A stretch of 64,000 bases of DNA. Origin: Glycine soja (lineage: Eukaryota; Streptophyta; Magnoliopsida; Fabales; Fabaceae). Every line of letters starts with the position of its first letter. Positions within the stretch are counted from its first letter, which is position 1. The stretch spans positions 35,227,718-35,291,717 of the forward strand of contig NC_041021.1 of NCBI RefSeq assembly GCF_004193775.1. Reading direction: 5' to 3'. The position numbers and the translations under genes are program-made. The notes below the pieces were generated by a model. The model searched no databases. It was given only the letters and a program-made list of their open reading frames with translations, and was not told where the DNA came from. Shown in pieces: positions 1 to 10,929 of the stretch.

Positions 1-805
1 GTAAATCCTTGTTGGACTTCTTCTGGGTAAATTTGTGAGATTGGTCCGAAAAAGTCCACCATTGGAGGAACCAATTCGGGAAATTATATGTTGTGTTATT
101 TTTAAAACAAATTAACCATGAGTGCTTGTATTTGTTGTTCTGATGCCAAAACGCGTTGGTCAGAGCATCAATATAATCCCAATAAGTGTATCCTGCAGGA
201 TCAAATGTGTGCAAAAAACTTTTTGGGTTGGTTCAAGTTTGATCCATAATGTCGAGGTTGCATTACCTTTAAAATTTGGATTGTTGAATGGGTATTTAAA
301 TTTGGATCTTTTGGGTCTTTGAAATGTTTAATGGATACTGAATTTGTATCCACTAAGATAAATTCATAAAATTTTATGGTCTTATTGAGGGCTGTTGGCC
401 TATAATGGAATCCTGGTGGGAAGGTTTTTGCAGTTGCCTTAAAGGGATTTTTGTCCCAATATTCTGGCTCCATTTGCAAAACATTAAAAAATTTGTTTTT
501 TGAGACATAGTTGTTTGAAGGTTTTGGTGTTGGGTCTTGTTGAACCATTGTCTGTTTGGCTTTTAGGTTGCAAACCGTTTTGGTTTGCTTGGCCTTTTGG
601 ATTTGTTTTTGGAGATCAGTCTCAGAATCATCATCTGATTCTGAGGCCATTTCTGCCCAGGTCTTTTTGGCTAACCTGGGGACTTTGGTGAGTCCTATTT
701 CCTCAAGGGCTTGGAGGGTTTGGACTGACCAGGCATAATCTGCCACGGTTTGTTTGGAGGTGATTGGTTTTGAAGATTCCTGAGTTGATGACTCAGGTTT
801 GGCAG
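1..805 (-). pseudogene. Pararetrovirus second ORF (function unknown), frameshifted
   Basis: The longest open piece is 201-746 on the - strand, but the same frame is open upstream to a stop near 805, and no ATG begins it (the codon at 746 is GTG). It reads through a Ser/Pro/Lys-rich stretch into a conserved-looking block containing FYEFILVDTNSVSIKH and ILKVM. The frame shifts at about 205. The homologous reading then continues toward position 1 with motifs such as YWDYIDAL and WFLQWW, and shifts again near position 40. I recognise this block as recurrent in plant endogenous pararetrovirus copies downstream of the RT polyprotein; no function is known to me. It is separated from the RT part by the solo LTR at 862-3708. 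Confidence 0.6.
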
Positions 806-861
806 AGATTAGTTAGGTTGATGACCTATCAATTTTTTATTTCTGGGTAGATTATTTTGAT

Positions 862-3708
862 TGTGGAAGCAATGACTTCCAAGATTATTTTGATTATGCC
901 AAAGAATCAAGAGTTAAGCAAGTTCCAAAGAATCAGGCTTCAAGAATCAAGTCTCAAAGAATCAAGATTCAAGAACAATTAAGATTCAAGATTCAAGATT
1001 CAAGAACAATCAAGATCAAGATTCAAGAGAAGTTGATTTCAAGATTCAAGAGAAGAAATCGAGAAGCAACAATCAAGACTTCACAAGGGAAGTATTTTTT
1101 CAAAAAATCCAAACATAGCACAATTTTGTTTTACAAAAGAGTTTTCTCAAAATTTTCTAAGTTACTAGAGTATTTACTCTCTGGTAATCGATTACCAGTA
1201 TCATGTAATCGATTACCATTGACCAAATTTGATTTCAAAATGTTTTTAACTGATTTGCAATGTTCCAAAATATTTTTTCAAATAGTGTAATCGATTACAC
1301 TATATTGGTAATCGATTACCAGTGTATCTGAACCATTGACCAAATTTGAGAATGGGTATTTAAGACCTTGACTTGCATTCAATAGAACCTTGTTTTTACT
1401 CATCTCTCTTCTTGTTCTTCCTTTGCCAAAAAGCTTTCTAAGTTTTGTTTTTCCAAACCTTGTTTTTCTACAAGTGAAAATTCTGTAGAAAACAAAAGTG
1501 TGCTATATTTTCTTCTCTTCTCCCTTTGCCAAAAGAATAGAAGGACTAACCGCCTGAATTCTTTTGTATCTCCCTTCTCTCTTTCCAAGAGAATTCAAAG
1601 GACTAACTGCCTGAGAATTCTTTTGATTCTTCCCTTTCCCTTAAACAAAAGATTTCAAAGGACTAACTGTTGGATCAAGTGGCCTCGAAATAATTAAGAA
1701 GGGGGGGTTGAATTAATTATTAATGAACCCTTACTAATTAAAAATCTATCCTTCTTAATGTTACCAAAAGTAAAAGCAATAATTAAAGTGCACAGCGGAA
1801 ATTAAAGAGTGTAGGGAAAAAGAAGACAAACACAAGAGTTTTATACTGGTTCGGCAACAACCCGTGCCTACATCTAGTCCTTGAGATTTCTTTTCAACCT
1901 TGTAAAATCCTTTACAAGCAAAGATCCACAAGGGATGTACCCTCCCTTGTTCTCTATGTACAACCTAGTGGATGTACCCTCCACTAGAACTGATCCACAA
2001 GAGATGTACCTTCTCTTGTTCTCAGTCACAACAACCCAAGTAGATGTACCCTCTACTTGTACCACAAAGGATATACCCTCCAATGTGTTAAGACAAAGTT
2101 CTCAGGCAGTTAGTCCTTCGAAACTTTGTGAAGGGGAAAACAAAAGAATTCTCAGGCGGTTAGTCCTTTGAAATCTTTTGTTTATGGGAAAGGGAAGAAT
2201 CAAAAGAATTCTCAGACTGTGTCATTTTGAATTCTTTGACAAGGGATAAGGGAGACACAAAAGAATTCAGGCGGTTAGTCCTTGGCGAATTCTTTTTGGC
2301 AAAGGGAGAAGGGAATGAAAAAGATGAATAGCACACTTTTGTTTTCAAGGTTTAGAAAACCAGAAAACTTTAGAAAGCTTTTGGCAAAGGAAGAAGAAGA
2401 AGAAGATGTTCAAAGAGATTCAAAGATTGTAAAGGATTGTAATAATTGTTATGAATCAATTCTAAAATGCAAGTCAAGGTTTTGCTTTTATAGACTCGTC
2501 ATGTCTTGTCAAGAAAACCATTAGAAGAGTTATAACCTTTAGAAAAACTTGAAAACCATTGGAAGAGTTACATCTTTTGATTTTTATTCAAAACTTATCA
2601 CTGGTAATCGATTACCAAATCATTGTAATCGATTACACAAAGCATTTTTGTGAAAGGATGTGACTCTTCACAATTGAATTTGAATTTCAACGTTCAAACA
2701 CACTGGTAATCGATTACACCATTTTGAAATTAATTGGAACGTTGTAAATTCAATTTGAAAGCTTTTGAAAACAAACTTTGATGCTGGTAATCGATCACAG
2801 TAAACTGGTAATCAATTACCAGAGAGTAAAAACTCTTTGGTAATAGCTTTTGTGAAAACTTCATGTGCTACTCAATGTTTTGAAAAACTTTTAAGTACTT
2901 ATCTTGATTGAGTTTTTTCTTGATTCTTGAATCTTGAGTCATGAATCTTGATCTTGATTATTCTTGATTCTTGATTCTTGAAACTTGATTCTTGATTCTT
3001 GAATTGTTCTTGACTCAATCTTGAAGTCATTCTCTTGGTTTTTTGTCATCATCTTTGTTATCATCAAAACACCTTGAATCAATCTTGATTCATCATCATG
3101 AATCAATCTTGATTCATGACTCAATCTTGATTCAATCATGAAGCTTGCTTATACACTAACCACCTGAGATATCTTTTGTTTCCCCTTACAAAGATTCAAA
3201 GGACTAACCGCCTGAGAATCCTTTGTCTTAACACATTGGAGGGTACATCTACTTGGGTTGTTATACTGAGAACAAGAGAGGGTACATCTCTTGTGGATCA
3301 GTTCAAGTGGAGGGTACATCCACTTGGTTGTTCAAAGAGAACAAGGGAAGGTACATCCCTTGTGGATCTTTGGCTTGTAAAGGATTTTACAAGGTTGAAA
3401 GAAATCTCAAGAACCGTTGGTTGCCTGGGGACTGGATGCAGGCACGGATTGTGACCGAACTAGTATAAATCTTGTGTTTGTCTTCTTCTTCCCCACACTC
3501 TTTAATTTCCACTGTGTACTTTTAATTGCCGCTTTTACTTTTGGTTAAGTTTATGTTTCTCTTCTTTAATTTCTTAACTTTGTAGTAAAAGCCTAGTTAA
3601 ATCTAGTAACATTAAGAAGGATAATTTTTTAATTAGTCAAGACACATTAATAATTAATTCAACCCCCCCCCCCTCTTCTTAATTATTCTGAGGCCACTTG
3701 ATCCAACA
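862..3708 (+). mobile_element. Solo LTR A (about 1.35 kb without its insert), TSD TTGAT
   Basis: The element begins TGTGGAAGC and ends CTTGATCCAACA, the TG...CA form of an LTR. It is flanked on both sides by the same 5 bases, TTGAT (857-861 and 3709-3713). It is split at 1667/3156 by an inverted copy of the same LTR (1668-3155). Without that insert and one copy of its target duplication it is about 1354 bp. Features shared with the other two copies are CAAGATTCAAG-rich starts, palindromes TGGTAATCGATTACCA (1182-1197, 1306-1321), repeated 'aggactaaccgcctgag' units, repeated 'agggtacatc' units, and a poly-C run near the end. No internal retrotransposon genes lie beside it, so it is a solo LTR. 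It sits inside the pararetrovirus. Confidence 0.85.
1668..3155 (-). mobile_element. Solo LTR B, inverted, nested in LTR A, TSD CTAAC
   Basis: On the + strand this 1488 bp block starts TGTTGGATCAAG and ends GCTTATACA, so in its own orientation it runs TGTATAAGC...CTTGATCCAACA. It is flanked by CTAAC at 1663-1667 and 3156-3160. Its sequence is the reverse complement of LTR A and LTR C: the poly-C tract appears as poly-G at about 1703-1709 and the ATTCAAG-rich start appears as CTTGAAT repeats at 2920-3140. Removing it and one CTAAC restores a continuous LTR A. This shows two rounds of insertion by the same family, B after A. Confidence 0.87.
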
Positions 3709-3713
3709 TTGAT

Positions 3714-4798
3714 GTATATGCAATTACATGATCTTGGCCATGGATTCTTTGTTTGAGGATGCCACCATAACCTATGTCTGATGCATCGGTTTCGACAATT
3801 TTAAATGCCTGCGGAATGGGAAGATACAGACATATTATAGATTGGACTTTGAGTTTGATCTCTTTAACTGTTTGAGTATGGAGTTCGGACCAAGGAGGCA
3901 GATTTTTCTTCAGCCTATCATGTAATGGTTTGACAATATTGTTTAAATAGGGGACAAACTCTCATACATAATTTAGACAACCTAGAAATCTTTGTAACTA
4001 GGTTTTGTCTAAGATTTGGTTGGGGAATTTGTTAGCAAATTCTATTGACCTTTCTATTGAAATGATTGTACCTTGATATATATTATAACCAAGGAATCGA
4101 ATTCGAGTTTGGAAAAGATTGATTTTTGATTTAGAGACCGCCAAACCATTTTGTTTGATGATATGGATGAAAGTCTGAAGATGTTTGAAATGTTGGTCAA
4201 TGTTTTGGGAAAAGATTAAAACATCATCTATGTAGACAATGACAAATTTTGAATAGGTATTGAAAATGCCGTTCATGATTTTTTGAAATTCTGAAGGGGC
4301 ATTCTTCAGTCTGAATGGCATTACATTCCATTCATATTGCCCGAAAGGTACAGTAAACGTTGTTTTGTACCTATCTGATTCTTGGATTTGGATTTGCCAA
4401 AATCCAGATTTCATATCAAATTTTGAAAATATTTTTGCAGAATTTAATATGTTAAGTAAATCTTTTTTGTTTGGAATATGATACATAATCCATTGTAATG
4501 CTTGATTCAATGGCTTGTAGTTTATGACTAAGCAGGGTGTTCCACGCTCAAGCTCAGATTGTTTATTGACATAAAAAGCCGCACAAGACCATGGGCTTTT
4601 GCTTTTCCGGATTAAGCCTTTATTAAGCAAATCCTTGATTTCCTTTTTACAGTATTGAAGGAGTTCTTCATTCATTTGAATCGATCTGGCTTTTGTGGGA
4701 ATTTTTTTCCCTAAAGTCTTTCTCATAAGGGAGATCAACAATATGTTTCTTTCTATCCCAAAATGCATGTGGCAAATCAGAACAGACAATTGATTCAA
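3714..4798 (-). pseudogene. Pararetrovirus reverse transcriptase and RNase H start, truncated
   Basis: The piece 3998-4798 (266 codons) is a reverse transcriptase: it has the palm block FDMKSGFWQIQI, the catalytic YIDDVLIFS motif at about residues 192-200, and FLGYNI after it. Downstream of 3998 the same homology continues past an in-frame stop near 3968, into the RNase H opening (ETDASDIGYGG, around 3780-3810). It stops at the LTR A insertion point. Joining the LTR flanks does not recover the rest of RNase H: a few codons later the sequence becomes the second-ORF region. So most of RNase H was lost before or apart from the LTR insertion. Its role in a live virus would be genome replication; this copy cannot encode a complete enzyme. 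Confidence 0.85.
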
Positions 4799-4853
4799 TA
4801 TGGCTTAGCAAGGATTGAATTTTTTCTTTTATTTGGGGTTTTCCCATTTGTAT

Positions 4854-5345
4854 TTAAATATTATTAAAAGATACTTCTTCTTTTAAGAAATTAATTTGGT
4901 TAATCTTATTTTCTATAAGATTTATATTTCTGGAGATTGGTTTGGTAGAGAAATTAAATATAATTTTTCTTCCTAGATGGTTTATAGGTATTCCTTCATT
5001 AGATATTTGGATGGAAAACAAGGCTCTGATGAAGGGAGTTCCTAGGATCACTTCGTTCTTAAGGTTTTTTACCAGAAGAAAGTTTGTCTTAACCTTAAGA
5101 CCTTGGTTTTCAATTATTGCATTAGATAGTTTGTAATTGATTTTTAATTTAGATCCACTTGTTGTACTGAGTTTTTCTAAAGTTTTTTCAAAGAATTTTG
5201 TAGGAATTAATCCTTTTAAAATACAGTTTGAATCAACCCCTGTGTCAAATAGGGCCATTGTATCTAAAACAAAATCAATAATAATAATTTTAATGTTTAT
5301 GTAAATTTTTTGGATTTTAAACTTGTTGATTAATCCCATAAACAT
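4854..5345 (-). pseudogene. Pararetrovirus aspartic protease segment
   Basis: This 163-codon open segment carries the retropepsin active-site motif as ALFDTGVDSNCI (about residues 30-41), followed by a hydrophobic flap-like region and EVILGTPFI, the usual second structural block of these proteases. In caulimovirids this domain lies between the coat protein and the reverse transcriptase, exactly its place here. It is cut off from the RT piece by a stop and about 55 bases. The family cleaves the viral polyprotein; here it is a relic. Confidence 0.75.
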
Positions 5346-5890
5346 ATCATCTTCTAAATTTTCAGCTTGGTTTTCTTCACTATCTTTGGTACTTTCAGAA
5401 TCACTTTCTTCCTCAAGTTGGGAAAGGATGATTTGATGAATTTCTTGTTGTTGGCAAAGTTCTTTTACTTCCCTTTTGAGATTGTTAATTTCTGTTTGGA
5501 GATCCTGAAATGTTGTTGGTTTGGCTGAAGTATTTTCTAACCTTTTGAATATGTTACAAACATCAAACTTATTGTTTGTAATAAAATCTTTCTGCCTAGG
5601 TTTTACCTCTAATGTTTCTTTAGTTTTTCCAGGAAAATCTTCTTTTCTTGGGGATCAGGTATGGAATTTATCGCCTCAAACAAGAGATATGGTTCTCTTG
5701 TTAGAGTATTGATTTGTCTTTCATCATCATCCGTGGATGATGGTTGGTCATCATGTTGGATTATGTTGAGGTTTTCATCTGAAGGTTCAAAGGACGAAGT
5801 TTCTGTTTCTTCCTCCGAGGTTTCTATGAGCAAATTATTGATATGCTCTTCAATGTCTGGTTCTAGGTTAAGATTTCTTAATTTTTTTCT
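5346..5890 (-). pseudogene. Pararetrovirus acidic/coiled linker between coat and protease
   Basis: Open pieces here (the longest 5609-5833) encode an acidic, Ser/Glu/Asp-rich stretch (SEEETETSS, SSTDDDERQ), then a Lys- and Glu-rich segment. The segment runs on in another frame through LQTEINNLKREVKELCQQQE, a likely short coiled coil, into the protease. Such acidic and coiled linkers sit between coat and protease regions in this virus group. No catalytic motif is visible. Frameshifts near 5610 and 5345 separate it from its neighbours. Confidence 0.55.
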
Positions 5891-7021
5891 TTAACCTACA
5901 ATATTTACTAATGTGGCATGTTTTCCACAATTATAACATGTTATTTTCAATTTTGATTTTTGTCTGGGATTTTCTATTTCTTTACTAGTTGAGGGTTTGT
6001 GCGAGTATCTCTTTTTTGGGAATCTCTTTTTGTGAGCAGGTGTATTCTCATGGATTTCTTTCCTAGAGGTTTGTTTTTTCTTTTGTTTTGGACAAGCTGG
6101 TAATCCAAATTGTTCACAGAAAGAACCTAAATCCTTCTTTGTTTGGGCCTTTTCTTTGGCTAATTGTCTTTGTATTTTGTCATCTTGACAAATTTTTAAG
6201 GCTACCTTTTGGACATAAGAAATTAATTGACCGTAACTAAGGATTTCATATGGAATGTCTCCATTAAAGGACTGGCTACAGATTTTATCTCTAACCTTAT
6301 CTCCTAAAGATCTTGGAAGACCGACTAGAAATTTTTCTTTCCATAAAGGTTGTTGACTATCTTCTCTGGTGTAGACCCTAGTTAGGAAAGTATCTCTGTA
6401 CCACCTAAAATCTGTTAAGGTTCTACACTTAAGATTTGATAATAATTCTGCAGAACTATCTTTCCACAAGGATGGGTCTCCAATGAAATGTTGAGCTATT
6501 GTAAAAATTAATGTGTTAATAGTGTCAGGAATCTATTTATCATCGTCATTAGTAATGATTTTTCCATTGAGATCAGTCTTAACTGCGCTGTAAATTTTTT
6601 ATTTCTCTTCGTTAGTGAGATAATTATCCCACCATCCTTTCAACTGTCTGGAAAATCCTGCCACTAAGATATCTATAATGGTTTCTTCCGAACATTCATA
6701 GGAGGTTTGGTAGGTTGTGGCTACCATGGTCATATGTTGGAGTGTGTTCATGATGTTATACTCCATTTGTGCATCTATGTTCCATTCATAGATATTATTC
6801 GCACTAAAACTCTTAAAATTGTTTTCACCTCTTTCTTCTAGTAGAAGGTCAGGGGCAGTTGGATGTTGATAATATAATTTAGAGGGTGTTTTCCAGTGTT
6901 TGGAATTAATTGGATTTATATCTTTTCCTGATACTGATCCTATCTCAAATGTATTTTCTGAGTTTTGGTCACTATCCTCATCAATAACATTAATTAATTT
7001 GGAGATACTTCTTGTTACCAT
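5891..7021 (-). pseudogene. Pararetrovirus coat/nucleocapsid-like segment with damaged zinc knuckle
   Basis: Two open pieces, 6599-7021 and 5891-6469, are joined by about 130 bases with stops. The first ends in a gag/coat-like helical stretch (LVAGFSRQLKGWWDNYLTNEE). The second continues it (WRYDTFLTRVYTREDSQQPLWKEKFLVGLP is the recognisable block, at roughly residues 23-52), then a Lys/Arg-rich tract typical of nucleic-acid-binding coat C-termini. The final zinc knuckle begins CYNCGK but the expected GH..C continuation reads HATLVNIVG, so the second half of the finger is damaged. In a live virus this would package the genome. Confidence 0.7.
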
Positions 7022-7042
7022 TTTTGATGTATTCTCCGATGT

Positions 7043-7801
7043 TTAGGGAGTTTCTGGAATGACCTTAAGTAAACTACCAATTTTGTTTAGTAATTCACTA
7101 TGGTTGTCTCCTACTCCTTCAATTAAGGATTTATTTTTTCTAAGTTCTCTAATTTTTCGTTTAGCTTTATCGCTAATTTTGAAAGGCTTGAACAATGGTT
7201 TTTCAATGGGAATACTTGGTGAAGCTTCCTCAACTGATTTGCGTTTAGGAACTACCTTAGTTTTAATGGTTTCTCCTAAAACTTGTAAATATTTGTTGGT
7301 ATAATTTGCCCGTTCCATTAGGCTCTTAATGTCTTTGGAGGTTACTTCCTCATTAACATCCTTTATTTTGAATGGAACTGCCATGACAGGTTTATTGTTA
7401 CTATCTTTGACATTCGGTAGTTGATATTGTGTTGCGGGAGGTAATTCCGATTGGATTAACTCACCATGCTTCATTTGCCAGTTTGTTATGACATTTGTTG
7501 TTGGGTCACCTATGATATCTTGTTTCCAAGGGTAATCTATATCCTTTCTGATGGTATAAGCATGAAACCAATCAAAGAAAAGGACATTAATTTTGACTCT
7601 TTCGACAAATTCGTAGAACTTGCCTTGGATCTGCTTTCTGTTTGCACCCTTGTAATGTTGGAAAAACCATCTCCTTTGAGGTTCATTCTCTGGAGAATAG
7701 AAGTCTTTCCGAAGGATTTCCTTATCAATGCTAAAGTTGTCAGATAACATCATAAGGTTGCATAGAAGAATAAGTTGGGGATTGGATCGACTTTTGGTCA
7801 T
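7043..7801 (-). pseudogene. Pararetrovirus polyprotein spacer, movement-protein C-terminal region
   Basis: A 252-codon open segment lies directly upstream of the coat-like segment and downstream of the movement-protein piece. It contains an aromatic block (RRWFFQHYKGANRKQI, then FFDWFHAYTIRKDI) and a basic C-terminal part (KPFKISDKAKRKIRELRKNK) that could form a helix. I know the same arrangement from plant endogenous pararetroviruses, where this stretch follows the 30K-type movement domain. No enzyme motif is visible and I do not assign a function. Confidence 0.55.
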
Positions 7802-7877
7802 CCTCCTGCTCTTGGTTGTAAGTTGTTCTAGGTATACTAGAGGTGGTATCTAATCCTTGGAGGTTTACAGTAGGAAA

Positions 7878-8286
7878 CTAGTTGTGTGATTCAGATCTGG
7901 TTAGTCCTACTTGAATTGAACAGGTTCTAACCGAAAAAAACCTTCTGGCTGACTCATATTCAGACTTAGAGGCTTCTATTCTTGATGAAAAAGAATTTCC
8001 ACTATTAAAGGTTATTTCTACCTTGCCAGAGTTATCTTGCTTAATTTGTTCTATGGTTGGAGCGGGTCGAGGAACAGACAGTGTTGCCTTATCCATAACC
8101 CATTTTTTGGGAAGAGTTATTTCATCCCACTTTATTGTTCTTGGGAGAGAAACATTAACCTTTGTCATATCGGTGATAAACAAAGTTGTCTTTCCTCTTT
8201 GAGGTTTTAACAGGACTTTAGACGCACAAGTGTTCATGACCTTATATTGGATCCTATATATTAAAGCTGTTGGAATTGATCCTTCT
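7878..8286 (-). pseudogene. 30K-type movement protein, C-terminal part
   Basis: The open frame 7878-8237 extends upstream in homology to about 8286, where GSIPTALIYRIQYKVMNT is readable. It continues with VLLKPQRGKTTLF and VSLPRTIKWDEITLPKKW. These blocks match the end of the 30K-like movement domain of caulimovirids as I remember them. Members of the family open plasmodesmata for cell-to-cell spread. The N-terminal half is missing: the sequence changes abruptly to a FAR1-like relic at about 8290. Confidence 0.6.
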
Positions 8287-8289
8287 TCA

Positions 8290-9010
8290 TAGTCATGATA
8301 TTAAATAAGCTTTAAATGGATTGGTTGTTAAGGCTCACTCCAACACATTATGCCTAGAAAGCTTTTGGGGAACTTTCTTCATTATTACCACAAACACCAT
8401 CTACGATGGTTTGTTGGAAAAACTATGCCAATTTCCTTTTTCGTAGCATAGCATTGATTAGTTTATAATTGCTTGGGGAGGAACGTCTGACATGCATCAT
8501 AATCAAGATTTAAATAACCACACAAAAGAGTTTTTTGTCTTCACTAGATAGTATTGACTGACCATGATGATAAACTCTAGCAAATGCAACAAATGGCATA
8601 TTATATTAGTTGGTAAGATAATTGAGTTGTATCAAATGTAATGACATTGAAAATGATGCATAAGTCGCTCAACTTCTTGCATCTATCCAAAACACATTTC
8701 TAATATAAAAATCATTATCCAAATCAATGTCATAGAAAAAGTCATTATTTTGCTCTTACATCCTAGCTAAATAGCCTTTAACTACCTTACCATCACCACC
8801 TTTGTCAATTGCATGTCTTTTCTTAGCAATATAGTTCCTAGCATCTCTCTCACTACTAGGAAACTTTTCGTATCCTCTGACATCAGCAATAATTGAATGA
8901 AAGCTCTTGTCTAATCTCATTTATGCTGTATCATTCACATCTAAGACTCTTTTTGCATGCATGTTGATCTCTTTTGTTTGACCTGAACAATCTTGATTTG
9001 CTTGGACTAA
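8290..9010 (-). pseudogene. FAR1/MULE-type transposase relic
   Basis: Too broken for a long ORF, but the - strand reads in order as a FAR1-related (MuDR-derived) protein. It begins with a linker containing GYEKFPSSERDARNYIAKKR, then DKGGDGKVVKGYLARM, then NDFFYDIDLDNDFYI and NVFWIDARS. The start of the MULE transposase domain follows (NMPFVAFARVYHHGQSIL), and finally EIGIVFPTNHRRWCLW and MKKVPQ near 8330-8420. Stops and frameshifts occur about every 60-100 bases. The C-terminal catalytic part and SWIM finger are absent, cut at the junction with the pararetrovirus. It is either a dead Mutator-like transposase or a FAR1-family gene fragment. Confidence 0.75.
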
Positions 9011-9410
9011 GCTCGTGAGAATGATCAAGAACAAATTTATAAATTTTTTGTATTAACCTTTTATGTTTAAGCTACATGTTCATATTTATCTCTATGAGAT
9101 ACAAGCAAAAAAACATGAATAGAAAGGCTTTGGACGATAGACAAAGTATTAGTCATCGGACGATATTGCTTCAACATACAGCCCAGAGAAAACAAGTGCT
9201 TTTGCACTTGGCTCACAATACAAAAGCATGGAAATGTTTGTGTTAAGGTTGTCTAATCATAAAAGAATATTCAAAGACAAAAGGAAAAAGTGCGATAACG
9301 TTGTCAGTCCATTGGACAAAAGAAACTTGAGCGAATTGAGTGAATCTTAGCTTTTCTAAGTTAGCAAGTTTCATTGTATTCAAGCTTACTATTTAAACAC
9401 TATTTGAGTG

Positions 9411-10929
9411 ATTAGTGTAGAAGCAAGTTTCATGATAATGAACCAAGCAATTTTGATGATACCAAAAGCCAATCCAAGATTGATTCAAGACTTCAAGATC
9501 AAGCATCAAGAATCTAATCCAAGATTCAAGATTCAAGAGAAGAAATCAAGAAGCAACAAGTCAAGACTTCATATAGGATAAGTATTAAAAGATTTTTTTC
9601 AAAAACCAAATAGCACAGTTTTGTTTTACAAAAGAATTTTCTCAAATTTTCTAAGTTACCAGAGTGATTACTCTCTGGTAATTGATTACCAGTTATCAGT
9701 AATCGATTACCAGTTACCAGTTTGGTTTTCAAAATGTTTTCAAATGGTTTGCAACGTTCCAAAATGATTTTCAAATAGTGTAATCGATAACACTATATTA
9801 GTAATTGATTACAAGTGAATCTGAATGTTGGAATTCAAATCCAATTGTGAAGAGTCACAACTTTTCATAAAATGCATTGTGTAATCAATTACACCTTTGT
9901 GGTAATCGATTACCAGTGAACAGTTTTGAAGAAAAAGTTAAGAGTTATAATTCTTAACATGGTTTTCTCTAAAGTCACAACTCTTCTAACGGTTTCTTTG
10001 ACCAGACATGAAGAGTCTATAAAAGCATGACTTTGGCAGACATTCAAAAAACATATATGATATTCTTCCAAACAATTCTTTTTCACAATCTTTCTCTAAC
10101 CATTGCCCATTGCTTTTTCTTTGCCAAAAAGCTTTTTAAACTTTGTTTTTTTGCAAGTGGAAATTCTGTAGAAAACAAAAATGTGCTATCTTTTCATCCC
10201 TTCTTCCTCTTGACAAAAGATTCAGAGGACTAATCGCCAGAGAATTCTTTTGATTCTCCCTTCCCCCTCTTGACAAAAGATTCAAAGGACTAACCGCTTG
10301 AGAATTCTTTTTATTCTTCCCTTTCCCTTTAAACAAAAGATTTCAAAGGACTAACCGCCTGAGATATCTTTTGTTTCCCCTTACAAAGATTCAAGGGACT
10401 AATCGCCTAAGAATTCTTTGTCTTAACACATTGGAGCGTACATCCTTTGTGGTACAAGTAGAGTGTACATCTACTTGGGTTGTTATACTGAGAACAAGAG
10501 AGGGTACATCTCTTATGGATTAGTTCAAGTGGAGAGTACATCCACTTGGTTGTTCAAAGAGAATAAATGAGGGTACATCCCTTGTGGATCTTTTCTTGTA
10601 AAGGATTTTACAAGGTTATTGGAAATCTCAAGAACCGGTGGTTGCTTGGGGACTGGATGTAGGGACGGGTTGTTGCCGAACTAGTATAAATCTTGTGTTT
10701 GTCTTCTTCTTCCCTACACTCTTTAATTTCCGCTGTGTACTTTTTATTTCCACTTTACTTTTGTCTAAGTTATTGTTTTTTGTTCTTTACTTTCTCATAA
10801 CTTAGTAGTAAAGCCTAATTGAATCTAGTAACATTAAGAAGGATAATTTTTTAATTAGTCAAGACACGTTCATAATTAATTCAACCCCCCCTTCTTAATT
10901 ATTCTGAGGCCACTTGATCCAACAATTAG
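9411..10929 (+). mobile_element. Solo LTR C (9416-10924), TSD ATTAG
   Basis: The 1509 bp unit starts TGTAGAAGCAAG and ends CTTGATCCAACA. It is bracketed by ATTAG (9411-9415 and 10925-10929). It belongs to the same family as LTRs A and B: ATTCAAG-rich start, paired AATCGATTAC palindromes (about 9660-9920), three 'ggactaa(c/t)cgcc' units (10226-10410), 'gtacatc' units (10437-10580) and a poly-C run at 10885. A TATA-like 'gtctataaaagc' lies at 10015-10026 and a second 'agtataaat' at 10682. It is inserted in what looks like the 5' LTR area of the copia fragment that follows. Confidence 0.87.

Larger units (their letters stand above)
1..8290 (-). mobile_element. Endogenous pararetrovirus (caulimovirid-like) fragment, decayed
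   Basis: Read on the - strand from about 8290 downward, the segments follow the order of a plant pararetrovirus polyprotein: movement-protein C-terminus, a spacer, coat-like segment with zinc knuckle, linker, aspartic protease, reverse transcriptase, start of RNase H, then a second ORF. No integrase, LTR or gag of the gypsy type is seen, which favours an integrated caulimovirid over a retrotransposon. The order resembles florendovirus-like endogenous copies; that placement is from memory. The copy is broken by stops and frameshifts between every segment, lacks most of RNase H, and is interrupted by a solo LTR at 862-3708. It continues past the left edge of the window. At about 8290 it abuts a FAR1-type transposase relic. 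Confidence 0.8.

Noticed and set aside
2939..3139. A CRISPR-like or satellite array of 'cttgattcttgaat' units
   Set aside because: It is irregular simple-sequence expansion at the start of an LTR, without constant repeats or unique spacers, and this is a plant nuclear sequence.
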